This document shows positions 8,361-15,194 of a stretch of 37,803 nucleotides of DNA, in pieces. This stretch comes from a virus: IMG/VR virus record IMGVR_UViG_3300027777_000009, positions 1 through 37,803 of that record; one strand, given 5' to 3'. How positions within the stretch are numbered: the first letter of the stretch is position 1; the number at the start of each line of letters is the position of its first letter. A model generated the notes under the pieces. The model worked only from the letters and a program-made list of their open reading frames with translations, ran no database searches and was not told where the DNA came from. The position numbers were made by a program, and so were the translations under genes.

Positions 8361-8405
8361 GTTACTTTATGTAACCAGATTACACCGTTTGTCTAGTGTC
8401 GTCAA
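8361..8405 (-). promoter_or_regulatory. transposon promoter and operator-like inverted repeat
   Basis: On the minus strand TTGACG (8400-8405) and TAATCT (8377-8382) are separated by exactly 17 nt, a good sigma-70-like promoter. The -35 lies inside the right terminal repeat. Between -10 and the transposase ATG (8355) is GTTACATAAAGTAAC (8361-8375), a 5-bp inverted repeat with 5-nt spacer, placed as an operator would be. Transposase, methyltransferase and nuclease would share this promoter. Confidence 0.65.
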
Positions 8406-8418
8406 GTATATTATCCCC
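8394..8418 (-). repeat. right terminal inverted repeat of the transposon
   Basis: Read inwards on the minus strand it is GGGGATAATATACTTGACG then ACACTA, matching the left end at 21 of 25 positions. Bases 8419-8426 (ATACATTT) just outside are the right copy of the target duplication. Confidence 0.93.
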
Positions 8419-8426
8419 ATACATTT

Positions 8427-8735
8427 CTACCGAAGTAAAATCCGGCTGAAGATACCGCGCAAGCCAGCCCGTCATTGGACGTTAATACGACCTTCGTTAA
8501 AAAATAAAAGGAGTCTCGCGCCGCTTTACACATTCGACCCTTCCGGCTAACCAAGAGAGACACGAAGGATAACCCGCCGAATGAGCATGGATGGGGGGAT
8601 TGTTTCTTTAAGTTAATTTATTCAACTTCCATGCCAAAACCATTAAACGCAACTGAAATCTTGGTTTTTTTTGTGTCCAGCCACTGAAAGCAAGCTTGGT
8701 CACCTGTATTATATGGGCTTATGGGAGAACCTTTA
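8427..8735 (-). other. gene-free stretch upstream of the transposon, terminator-like structure
   Basis: I see no convincing gene in these 309 bp. On the minus strand a GTCTC...GAGAC pair (8557-8561 with 8513-8517) encloses a GC-rich segment and is followed by TTTTATTTTTT (8498-8508), which could end the replication/integration transcript. A TATAAT-like string lies near 8711. Before the transposon arrived, this region joined directly to the leader at 5842-5879, making a spacer of about 350 bp, the largest in the genome and a likely site for promoters or packaging signals. Confidence 0.5.
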
Positions 8736-8891
8736 TCACCAGTTCCTAGCCTCGGCCTCGGTCGTCGTCTGCCCCCTCGCCTCCGCGTTCCAACGCATTT
8801 GATAGACAAAGTGCGCCGAGACACCCAAAGCGGCTGAAAGCTCCTTAACGGTCAACTGTGCGTCATTGGCGATAGTTGGGGCGTTGCTCAT
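8736..8891 (-). CDS. short HTH protein, excisionase/AlpA-like
   Basis: The protein has 51 residues. The central part LTVKELSAALGVSAHFVYQM (13-32) is a clear MerR/excisionase-type helix-turn-helix. The start overlaps the helicase-loader stop (ATGA), so it belongs to the same operon. It is short for a free-standing regulator: after RW it ends in a low-complexity stretch with TTTEAEARNW, and a frameshift truncation is possible. Its position downstream of the recombinase operon would suit an excisionase or Cro-like repressor. Confidence 0.65.
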   Translation of the reverse strand: MSNAPTIANDAQLTVKELSAALGVSAHFVYQMRWNAEARGQTTTEAEARNW

Positions 8892-9511
8892 TGATTCGTC
8901 CTTTCAGAATAATCTTTCGTGTCTATCCCTACGCAAATGTTATTTCCACGAATCAACCGAGAGAAAATACGCCCATCAATCGCTTTGATGCCTTCCGCGT
9001 CCTTGTTGCTGGTTATCAGCGTCCAACGGTCAATGCGGCAACCTAGCAAAGTGTTTAGTTCCTCGGCAGCAAATCCAGACGGATCGCGCTCGGCTCCGAT
9101 GTCGTCCAGAAACAGAACCGGCCAACGCTGCATCTCCCTCCTCATTTCAAACGAATCGCCAGCGCGTAATCGCTGAACAAATTCAGGCCAGAAAACAACC
9201 TGCGCGAAGTAGTCCATGCGCGACCAGTCAGACATCTGTTTGGCATAATTCCAAAGCTGACGGCAAATGTGAGTCTTGCCAGTCCCGCTGCTGCCGATGA
9301 GTGACAACCAACGCGGCGACTCTTTAGCCTTAAACGCGGTAGCCCATTCCTGCGCGGCGGTTGCGGCCTTGATTAGTTCGGGGTCGGCGCGCGTCTCAAA
9401 GCCGAGCCATTCAGCGAACTTTGGCTTTAGCGGCATCGGAGAGCGGGGCGGCGTTGTAAGTTCCTGAATTGCGGTCGGGAGCAGTTGGGCGATGGGTAGT
9501 GCGGTTTGCAT
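8888..9511 (-). CDS. DnaC/IstB-like helicase loader ATPase
   Basis: The protein has 207 residues. Walker A GSSGTGKTH is at 73-81 and Walker B PVLFLDDIG at 131-139, with a downstream R-rich sensor segment (RIFSRLIRGN). This matches DnaC-type AAA+ loaders, the counterpart of lambda P, which bring host DnaB helicase to the origin. The start M at 9511 was chosen because its leader CCAACCAAAACCGAATT resembles the RecT leader; frames from 9535 or 9436 are possible. It overlaps the end of the initiator gene by 101 bp. Confidence 0.88.
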   Translation of the reverse strand: MQTALPIAQLLPTAIQELTTPPRSPMPLKPKFAEWLGFETRADPELIKAATAAQEWATAFKAKESPRWLSLIGSSGTGKTHICRQLWNYAKQMSDWSRMDYFAQVVFWPEFVQRLRAGDSFEMRREMQRWPVLFLDDIGAERDPSGFAAEELNTLLGCRIDRWTLITSNKDAEGIKAIDGRIFSRLIRGNNICVGIDTKDYSERTNQ

Positions 9512-10172
9512 AATTCGGTTTTGGTTGGCGGTCATTGGCTGACCATGAAATTAGTTTGTGTTTCCAGTTGATGAGTTTTCCGTGCTGGTTAGTCCAAAGC
9601 TGATTGCCTTCGTGGTGGTCAAAAAATGTTTTAGCGGAGGATTCGGGGACGGCTCGGATAGCAGCTTCGGCTTTCACATCTTCCCAAGTTGGCAAGTTCG
9701 CATCCGCGCTAGTGTGTGTGTGTGTTATATTATTCTCTTCTCCTCTCTTCTCCTCTCCTCTTGCCGTAGAAACTTCCGAGACACTAGCTAGTTTCTCCGT
9801 AGTTTCTCCGTAGATACTAGCTAGTTTCTCGCTAGTCTTTTTGTAATAACCCTTATTTTTGCCCTTTGCGTAGTCGCTTTGCTTGCTGTCCCATCCCGCG
9901 ATTTCAATAAAGCCGTCAATGCGCTTAATGTAGCCAATGCGCTCTAGTAGGGCTATGGACTGGTTAAAAACAGGCACGGAGCAGTTAATCTTTCGAGCAA
10001 ACCCAATCAATTCAAAGTCGGCATCCGACCAAGAAAATCGGCACGATCTGTTTTTAGATGCTTCCGAGAGAATCACTAGCCACACGCTAGTCACTAGGGG
10101 CTGTTCGCACATGGCAAACTGCATCCCCTTTGAGTCGAGCATATCGTTGTGAATTTTGAACCAGTCAGCCAT
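9411..10172 (-). CDS. replication initiator, lambda O-like
   Basis: The protein has 253 residues. The N-terminal 100 or so have the plan of phage replisome organisers: WFKIHNDMLDSKGMQF, a helix-rich part, then LIGFARKINCSVPVFNQSIA and LLERIGYIKR typical of a winged HTH. A charged, repetitive middle (residues about 110-150, with EKLAS twice, GEEKRGEE and THTHTS) separates it from the C-terminal part, which should contact the helicase loader encoded next. The repeats in the middle are the DNA repeats at 9708-9836. This matches lambda O, whose gene contains the origin. Confidence 0.75.
   Translation of the reverse strand: MADWFKIHNDMLDSKGMQFAMCEQPLVTSVWLVILSEASKNRSCRFSWSDADFELIGFARKINCSVPVFNQSIALLERIGYIKRIDGFIEIAGWDSKQSDYAKGKNKGYYKKTSEKLASIYGETTEKLASVSEVSTARGEEKRGEENNITHTHTSADANLPTWEDVKAEAAIRAVPESSAKTFFDHHEGNQLWTNQHGKLINWKHKLISWSANDRQPKPNYANRTTHRPTAPDRNSGTYNAAPLSDAAKAKVR
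9708..9836. other. putative replication origin (repeats inside the initiator gene)
   Basis: The 15-mer ACTAGCTAGTTTCTC occurs at 9783-9797 and 9816-9830, 33 bp apart, with a third partial unit (TAGTTTCTCCG, 9800-9810) between them. GCTAGT occurs again at 9708 and 9831. Next to them is a strand-asymmetric tract, 9733-9760, of only C and T on the plus strand, and an alternating GT run with an AT-rich TTATATTATT. More CTAG-type sites lie at 10075-10098. Iterons plus an easily melted tract in the O gene are what lambda ori looks like. Confidence 0.5.
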
Positions 10173-10178
10173 AAAATT

Positions 10179-11225
10179 CTAAAATTGATTTTGAAACTCA
10201 ATCCGCTTTGCCAACGGCGGTGAAACTTCTACCGTAATCACCGGATTAAACCGCATTCTTGAAGATGGACACGGCACGCTCTTGGCATCCGCATGGCAAT
10301 AGCCAGCCGTCGTTTCCATATTCTTGTGACCCATTACCTCTTGCAACGCCTTGATGTTGATGCCCGAATCAAGCAGATGCGTAGCAAAACCGTGGCGCAA
10401 CTCATGCGGTAAAACGAAAATCCCCAACCGCCGCCGACTTTCCCTCACCGCCTGCTGCACATAATCCTTGAGCATGTGCCATCGCCCAATGACCTTCGTG
10501 CGCGGATGCGCGCAAGTCCGATGCGCCGGGAATACCCAAGCGTGCTGCCAGCTAAACCGCATTTCAGGGTATTTCTTACCAAGCTGATTCGGCAGATGAA
10601 TTGGAATCTTATTGCGGCAATCCATTTCAAACGTCCGGTGCGCGATAATGAGTTGCCGCTGAAAGTCCGCCACTAATTCATCGGGTAAGGCGATAATGCG
10701 ATCCTTTTTGTTCTTGGCCGCGTGAATGAAGATTTCCCGTTGTTCAAAACGAATATCTTTTACTTGCAACGCCACCGGCTCACCCACCCGCATCCCCCGC
10801 TCATATAAAATCCGCGTGATAAAATTGGTCGGATACCCGCCCACATCCCGCACATCCGCCAGCAACCGCCTCACATCAGTGACCGAAGGCGCATTTCGGA
10901 TTTGTTTAGGTTTCGTCGCCCGCAACGCATTCACATCCTTCAAAGGTTTTTTCAATACATCCTTGTAAAACCAACAGATAGCCGCAAACGCCACATCCTG
11001 CGTGCTGACCGAGCAATCATCCACCAACACCATTTGCGTCAGCCAATTCTCAAACTTCTGTTCACTCGTCAGCTTGACCGGCTGTGTGTAAGCAAACCGC
11101 AGGAATCGGCGCACATAGCCAAGATACTGCTGCTCCGTTGACCAAGCATTATCCTGTAACGCCATTACCGCCCGACCCTTTTGGATCAAAGCCTCAATGT
11201 TCTGCTCGCGGATTTGTGGATTCAT
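10179..11225 (-). CDS. tyrosine recombinase of integron-integrase (IntI) type
   Basis: The protein has 348 residues (IntI proteins have about 320-350). The catalytic set is complete: R146 in YERGMRVGEP, the K-beta region near KNKKDR, H274-x2-R277 in LPHELRHGFATH, H300 in MGHK and nucleophile Y309 in TAGYCH. Between patches lies the IntI-specific insertion, recognisable as GKKYPEMRFSWQHAWVFPA followed by H-P-R-T and a GRWHML segment. An N-terminal SAM-like core-binding domain is present. It probably integrates the phage. No attC or attI site was found nearby. The ATG at 11225 follows the upstream stop by 4 nt. Confidence 0.9.
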   Translation of the reverse strand: MNPQIREQNIEALIQKGRAVMALQDNAWSTEQQYLGYVRRFLRFAYTQPVKLTSEQKFENWLTQMVLVDDCSVSTQDVAFAAICWFYKDVLKKPLKDVNALRATKPKQIRNAPSVTDVRRLLADVRDVGGYPTNFITRILYERGMRVGEPVALQVKDIRFEQREIFIHAAKNKKDRIIALPDELVADFQRQLIIAHRTFEMDCRNKIPIHLPNQLGKKYPEMRFSWQHAWVFPAHRTCAHPRTKVIGRWHMLKDYVQQAVRESRRRLGIFVLPHELRHGFATHLLDSGINIKALQEVMGHKNMETTAGYCHADAKSVPCPSSRMRFNPVITVEVSPPLAKRIEFQNQF

Positions 11226-11229
11226 TATG

Positions 11230-11520
11230 CTAAGGAGTTTTTGTATAAACACTGTTCGGCGTGATGGTCACTCGCACAGGTTTTGGAATCCGCCAGCCAT
11301 GCGGTTCGCTTTTCAGGTCTGGCCGGGTGCGGATGTAGCTGTATTCTTTTTCGATGAAGTCCACGGCTTGCTTTCTGGTTTTGAATATCGCAGGCAGCAG
11401 TCCGCGATGGATGATGTGTCGCGTCTCGCCATTCATTTTGTTTGCGCTTCGCCAGATAGCCGCCCACGCCGAACAAGGCGCTGCTGCCAACAGGGTGGGG
11501 CGTTGACGTTTTGGTTTCAT
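11230..11520 (-). CDS. small conserved phage protein of unknown function
   Basis: The protein has 96 residues starting MKPKRQRPTL, with the ATG overlapping the upstream stop (ATGA). The C-terminal half carries FKTRKQAVDFIEKEYSYIRT and a segment ending PHGWRIPKPVRVTI, which looks like a compact conserved fold. The upstream gene's other product (11693-12037) has a related KTVFKTFPSREEAEKFV segment, so the two may share a small domain. I do not recognise a function. Confidence 0.7.
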   Translation of the reverse strand: MKPKRQRPTLLAAAPCSAWAAIWRSANKMNGETRHIIHRGLLPAIFKTRKQAVDFIEKEYSYIRTRPDLKSEPHGWRIPKPVRVTITPNSVYTKTP

Positions 11521-11696
11521 TCGTGAGTCTCCTTCGCCCCACCCTGCGGCAGAGCTTGGTCGTTGGAGTGCCGGACGGTGCGTTTCTTTTTCTTCGGCCT
11601 CCCACCGAGTTTGCCATTCTCGCGCACGGCGGCAGTCTTGGCTTTCGACTTTGCCAAACCGCCGAGGCGTCCGAGGGATTGAGCAGCGGGATTCAC
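11517..11696 (-). CDS. small basic protein (GGLAKSxAKTAA...GGRPK type)
   Basis: The protein has 59 residues. It begins MNPAAQSLGRLGGLAKSKAK and continues TAAVRENGKLGGRPKKKK, a pattern common in short bacterial and phage proteins of unknown role; glycine and lysine residues suggest nucleic acid contact. It has a GTG start overlapping the upstream stop (GTGA), and its own stop overlaps the next ATG. Both overlaps support it strongly. Confidence 0.75.
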   Translation of the reverse strand: MNPAAQSLGRLGGLAKSKAKTAAVRENGKLGGRPKKKKRTVRHSNDQALPQGGAKETHE

Positions 11697-12037
11697 GGTT
11701 TAAGATTACAGTTATATTCCGCGACAAACTTTTCCGCTTCTTCCCTCGACGGAAATGTTTTGAATACGGTTTTGGAATAGATGCCAATCACCACCTCGGC
11801 GACTTTGCCGTTGAATGAGTAGCACGCAATTTTGTTTCGGAGTTCGTTGTTCGTTTTCATGTCTAAAGAATAACCTAACCGCTTTGGATTGCAAGAAGTA
11901 TTTGCATTTATTTTTAGCATCACGAAAGCCTTGATTTTGTTGACGATTAAGGCCGGACGCTCCAACAAATCAGCGCAGCCAATGAGTGCCGCGTTGACGG
12001 TTTTCGAGAAATCGGGCATCGTTGGCGCGTCACTCAT
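11693..12037 (-). CDS. hypothetical protein
   Basis: The protein has 114 residues starting MSDAPTMPDF, 16 nt after the nuclease stop. The last 50 residues (from an internal M at 11860) include GKVAEVVIGIYSKTVFKTF and SREEAEKFVAEY, alternating strand and helix. The first 60 residues look less protein-like and the real product might start at 11860. No function is recognised. Confidence 0.55.
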   Translation of the reverse strand: MSDAPTMPDFSKTVNAALIGCADLLERPALIVNKIKAFVMLKINANTSCNPKRLGYSLDMKTNNELRNKIACYSFNGKVAEVVIGIYSKTVFKTFPSREEAEKFVAEYNCNLKP

Positions 12038-12052
12038 GGCTGGCTTTTGCGT

Positions 12053-13135
12053 TCAAATCTTCGTCAAAATATTCGCGCTGGTTTTGGTTTCGGTCACACC
12101 GGAAAGCAGTTCGTCTAGCTTGGCGTCTAACGCCTTTCCTTTTGCTCCGGTCGCGGTCTTGAGCGCGGTCTTGAGCGCGGTCTTGCCAACGGTAATACAT
12201 TCGGCAACAAACTTATCTTGAGTGATGCCTGCGGCTAAAGCGCGGCTGAATACCGTTTGCGCGTCCGTGATTTTCTCCGTCTCGCGTCCGGCCTTGAGCG
12301 TCCAACCTTCCACGGCTTCACTGGAATCAATGCGGCGGCGAACTTCGGCGGTTGCGGTTTCTTCGGCCAAGCGGACAAGGGATAGGAATTTTCCGAGGCG
12401 GTCAGATGCCAAGGCTTTAATTCCAGACTCAACTAATTCCGGTTCACCTACGACATTCTTGATTGGCAAGCTGGCGTTTAGAAACTCCTGACAAGTCGGC
12501 TTGGCCTTGCAATACTGACATTGCTTGTCGCCCGGTATGCGCGGCGACTTCGGATCATTGCTCGCCACAATTCGCGTTTCCATTTCGCCAAGCGCAACAA
12601 TCAACGCCATCTTGTCGTATTCGCACGGCTCTGGCGTCATCGTCACCCAAGGTTGAATTGGCGCGACATAAACCTTGTCTAGTCCGTATTCAATCGCGGC
12701 CAAAACTGCCAAATCGCGCAGTTGCAAATTGCGGGAAGATTCAGCGACTTCGTTCCGGCCAGTCTTGTAATCCAGACAAAGACCAACCTTGCCATAGACA
12801 TAAACCACGTCCGGCTTGCCGCTGTGTTTGAAGCCGCCGAAATCTGACCAGATACGTTGCTCGCGGCGACACCACGGCTTGTTATCGCCAAAAATCTTTT
12901 CAAGTAAAACCTCCTCAATGGCCTTGCATTTCAAAGCGGTTCCAAGCTCGTCGTCGGACAGTGCGGAAATTTTTTCCTGCGATTCAAGCGCGGCATGAAT
13001 CCGATTGCCGCTTTCCGCGTCCGTGGACTTCTCGCCTTCGGGCAAGCCGCGTTGCGCTAGATGCCGTCCGTGGCAAAGTAAGTCGGCCTCCGCGCTGCTC
13101 GCGCTAGTCATGCCTTGTCGTTCGTCGTTAATCAT
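12053..13135 (-). CDS. PD-(D/E)XK nuclease, DUF2800/Cas4-RecB type, RecT partner
   Basis: The protein has 360 residues. Nuclease motifs are GNRIHAALE (H47), KPDVVYVYG (D109) and LCLDYKTGR (D122, K124). C21 in ADLLCHG and the cluster C206-x2-C209-x5-C215 can form the Fe-S cluster found in AddB and Cas4 nucleases. As a 5' to 3' resecting exonuclease it would make the single strands that RecT (the upstream gene) anneals. I chose the start M at 13135, with leader ACGCACAAACAATTTT; 13165 is an alternative with a GGAGGAG upstream. Confidence 0.85.
   Translation of the reverse strand: MINDERQGMTSASSAEADLLCHGRHLAQRGLPEGEKSTDAESGNRIHAALESQEKISALSDDELGTALKCKAIEEVLLEKIFGDNKPWCRREQRIWSDFGGFKHSGKPDVVYVYGKVGLCLDYKTGRNEVAESSRNLQLRDLAVLAAIEYGLDKVYVAPIQPWVTMTPEPCEYDKMALIVALGEMETRIVASNDPKSPRIPGDKQCQYCKAKPTCQEFLNASLPIKNVVGEPELVESGIKALASDRLGKFLSLVRLAEETATAEVRRRIDSSEAVEGWTLKAGRETEKITDAQTVFSRALAAGITQDKFVAECITVGKTALKTALKTATGAKGKALDAKLDELLSGVTETKTSANILTKI
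12153..12186. repeat. 12-bp tandem repeat in the nuclease gene
   Basis: GCGGTCTTGAGC is repeated at 12153 and 12165, with a partial third unit at 12177. It encodes a KTALKTALKTA helix near the C-terminus of the nuclease. It can expand or shrink by 4 residues without breaking the frame. Confidence 0.8.
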
Positions 13136-13200
13136 AAAATTGTTTGTGCGTGTTTTGGGCGACATACGCACCCCGTCGCCTCCTCCGGCTTGCGCCGAAA

Positions 13201-15174
13201 TTACTTCTTGCCGTAAAGTTTGATGATGTTTGAAAGCGTCTTTACCTGCGCCAAGACTTCGCAGACAGATTCCGGCAATTCGTCGTAGCTCGCCCAAGAA
13301 TCCGCACCCTTGGCAATGTTCTTGTTGGTAATGTAATCGCGCACGTCGTCAAACGGCACTTTGGCTTCCGTCAACATCCGCGCGACAAAGGCTTTGGCTG
13401 TTTCTTGTTCTGGTGATGGTTCTGCGGCAGGCGCACTATCGCCCATCGGTATTTCGTCGGCTTCAACCGCAGCGGGCTTGTCAAAGATGGGCTTGGCCGC
13501 TATGGGTTCGGATAAAATGGAAGCAGAATTAAACGGAGCATCTTCGTTTTCCATCGCATCAGCGACTTCCGGCGAAAGCGTAATCCACTTGGACGCACGG
13601 CGGAAAACGGTGTTGTGGGTCGGAACCATGCTTTTTCCTGCCAGATAGGTTTTTGAGTTTCCGCTTACGGCAATGCACCGAGTTGGAACAGACGCAATCA
13701 TTTCAATGCTCTCAATAGCCCTGTATTTGGCGATTTTGCGCGGCTTAAAATTGGCGATTTTGCGCGGCATCTGCGAAGGGCAAGCGGTGGGTTGCCAGCC
13801 AACAAAATGAGCCTCACAAACGACTCCAAACCCATTCATTTTTTTAATCCCAACTTGAGGCACATCGCCAAGTGAAGAAACCAGCTCCGCTACGGCGGCA
13901 GACAGTTTTTGGTTTTTATTGTAGAAATGAACTCGACCGCGTTGCTTGTCAATGTGTCCGTCCGAATCAACAAGTCCAGCGAGCAATGCAAGCCGCTGCT
14001 CTTTTGATGCTCGCAAATAAATTTCGGGAACGTGCTTATTTTGAAGCACGCCAAGGGATCGCAGGTCATCTAAAAACCCGCCCTTCAATCGAACGCACAA
14101 AGCCCCACTCCGTTTATCAACGCCAATTTTACCGAGTTTATACTTTGAATCTAATGCCATTTTAACAACATGGTCTTTGTCGGATGCTCCGCAGGTAATT
14201 GAGGCAGCCCTTGACGTTCCATCGCCAAGCCAATAGCCAAAAAGGTATGGGTCTATTGGCAGAACCGACTCGCAAATTTCAAGCGCTCCCTGCATTGGAA
14301 CCGTAACCGAAAGTCCTTCCTGCTTCGCTTCGTAAAGTTCGTTAACTGTGTGCGATTTGTATTCGACTTTATTTGCATTAGATTTTCCAAATCTGGAAAC
14401 CCACTTATGCTCATCATCACAAACAATGCTTTCCCCATTTGAGAACGCAACCTTAAAGCATTGGAGTTTTTTGATTTCGGAAACCGCCAAAACCAAAACC
14501 TGAACCCCATTCATATCAAAAACAACTTGTCCTTTTCTGATTTCGCCCATAGTTGTCCATCCTGATGAAGTTGGAATTGGCGTGTCCAAGGCAAGCCCCT
14601 TCTTCGCCATTTCGTTGTAATCCGTCACCCACGGGCCAGAACCGCTTGCCCTGCTGCGTTTTTTGATAGCGTCAATTTCGCCTTTGGTCATTACGTCGGT
14701 TTGTGTGCTGCCGTCCTTGAACGTGATAGTGGCATAGGCCGCATACATCGCCCCACGTTCGTTTTTCCAATCAATCTGATGTTTAACAACGCCGTTTTCC
14801 CAAGAGAAATTATCTTTGTCGCAAACCACTTGGGCAAATACGCCGGACACATCGCCGGAGCGTTTGGCAAGCTCGACGATACCTTTGTAGTCCACTATCA
14901 ACGTGCAGACATTGCCGTAAGGAATCAGGTGCGCGCGGCGTCCGTCCGGCTCAAGGCCGAGCGCGGAGCAGTTCAACATACATTGAATAACGCTTTCCGG
15001 TGTGCAGTCGAGCAGCTTGGGCGTTTTCATCAATGCCGTCAGGCCAACGCGCACAAATCGGTCAGGCGTCATGTGCTTGGGCAGCGACAAGGCGATTTGC
15101 TGTTTGAAATAATCGCCCGCGATTTGCTGGCGTAGAGTTTGAGTTGGTGCGGATTTTGCGATTGCATTTGTCAT
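13201..15174 (-). CDS. recT: RecT single-strand annealing protein interrupted by an intein
   Basis: The precursor has 657 residues; the two exteins together make 328. N-extein 1-192 has the RecT fold region (SALGLEPDGRRAHLIPYG at 70-87, LIVDYKGIVELAKRSG) and ends WVTDYNEMAKK. The C-extein starts TVFRRASKWITLSPE (522 on). Joined, EMAKK and TVFRR restore the conserved RecT EMAKKT segment. An acidic proline-rich linker and a C-terminal helical part from about 590 follow, possibly for partner binding. The product anneals DNA with the Cas4/RecB-type nuclease encoded next. The ATG at 15174 has an A/C-rich leader (AACAACCAAAACAAAACT). Confidence 0.93.
   Translation of the reverse strand: MTNAIAKSAPTQTLRQQIAGDYFKQQIALSLPKHMTPDRFVRVGLTALMKTPKLLDCTPESVIQCMLNCSALGLEPDGRRAHLIPYGNVCTLIVDYKGIVELAKRSGDVSGVFAQVVCDKDNFSWENGVVKHQIDWKNERGAMYAAYATITFKDGSTQTDVMTKGEIDAIKKRSRASGSGPWVTDYNEMAKKGLALDTPIPTSSGWTTMGEIRKGQVVFDMNGVQVLVLAVSEIKKLQCFKVAFSNGESIVCDDEHKWVSRFGKSNANKVEYKSHTVNELYEAKQEGLSVTVPMQGALEICESVLPIDPYLFGYWLGDGTSRAASITCGASDKDHVVKMALDSKYKLGKIGVDKRSGALCVRLKGGFLDDLRSLGVLQNKHVPEIYLRASKEQRLALLAGLVDSDGHIDKQRGRVHFYNKNQKLSAAVAELVSSLGDVPQVGIKKMNGFGVVCEAHFVGWQPTACPSQMPRKIANFKPRKIAKYRAIESIEMIASVPTRCIAVSGNSKTYLAGKSMVPTHNTVFRRASKWITLSPEVADAMENEDAPFNSASILSEPIAAKPIFDKPAAVEADEIPMGDSAPAAEPSPEQETAKAFVARMLTEAKVPFDDVRDYITNKNIAKGADSWASYDELPESVCEVLAQVKTLSNIIKLYGKK
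13612..14598 (-). other. class-3 intein with LAGLIDADG endonuclease, inside RecT
   Basis: The intein is residues G193-N521 of the RecT precursor (329 residues). The first residue is Gly, not Cys or Ser, in GLALDTPIPTSSGWTTMGEI. The class-3 WCT set is present: W258 in DDEHKW, C500 in VPTRCIAV, and T522 as the +1 residue after the terminal THN. H520-N521 allow cyclisation and release. Between the splicing blocks are two LAGLIDADG motifs: LFGYWLGDGT (311-320) and LLAGLVDSDGHI (397-408). All key residues are intact, so it should splice and its nuclease may home. An 18-bp direct repeat (13727-13744, 13751-13768) encodes PRKIA twice. Confidence 0.92.
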
Positions 15175-15194
15175 AGTTTTGTTTTGGTTGTTGG

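Larger units (their letters stand above)
5888..8418. mobile_element. IS1595-family transposon carrying a type II restriction-modification system
   Basis: This is a 2,531-bp element. Its ends are inverted repeats: 5888-5912 reads GGGGATAACATACTTGATG then TAACTA; the right end, read inwards from 8418, is GGGGATAATATACTTGACG then ACACTA. They match at 21 of 25 positions. The flanks are an exact 8-bp direct duplication ATACATTT (5880-5887 and 8419-8426). Eight base pairs is the target duplication size of the IS1595 family, and the transposase inside belongs to that family. All three genes (transposase, methyltransferase, endonuclease) are linked by ATGA overlaps. The perfect duplication suggests recent insertion. 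Confidence 0.95.

Noticed and set aside
8618-8824. 68-residue minus-strand frame upstream of the transposon
   Set aside because: Arginine-rich start out of frame with the HTH gene at 8736-8891, which has a motif and ATGA coupling. Its tail might be a frameshifted remnant, but I cannot support it.
13201-15174. RecT region as two genes plus a free-standing homing endonuclease
   Set aside because: The frame is continuous, and the splicing blocks and the restored EMAKKT junction point to an intein.
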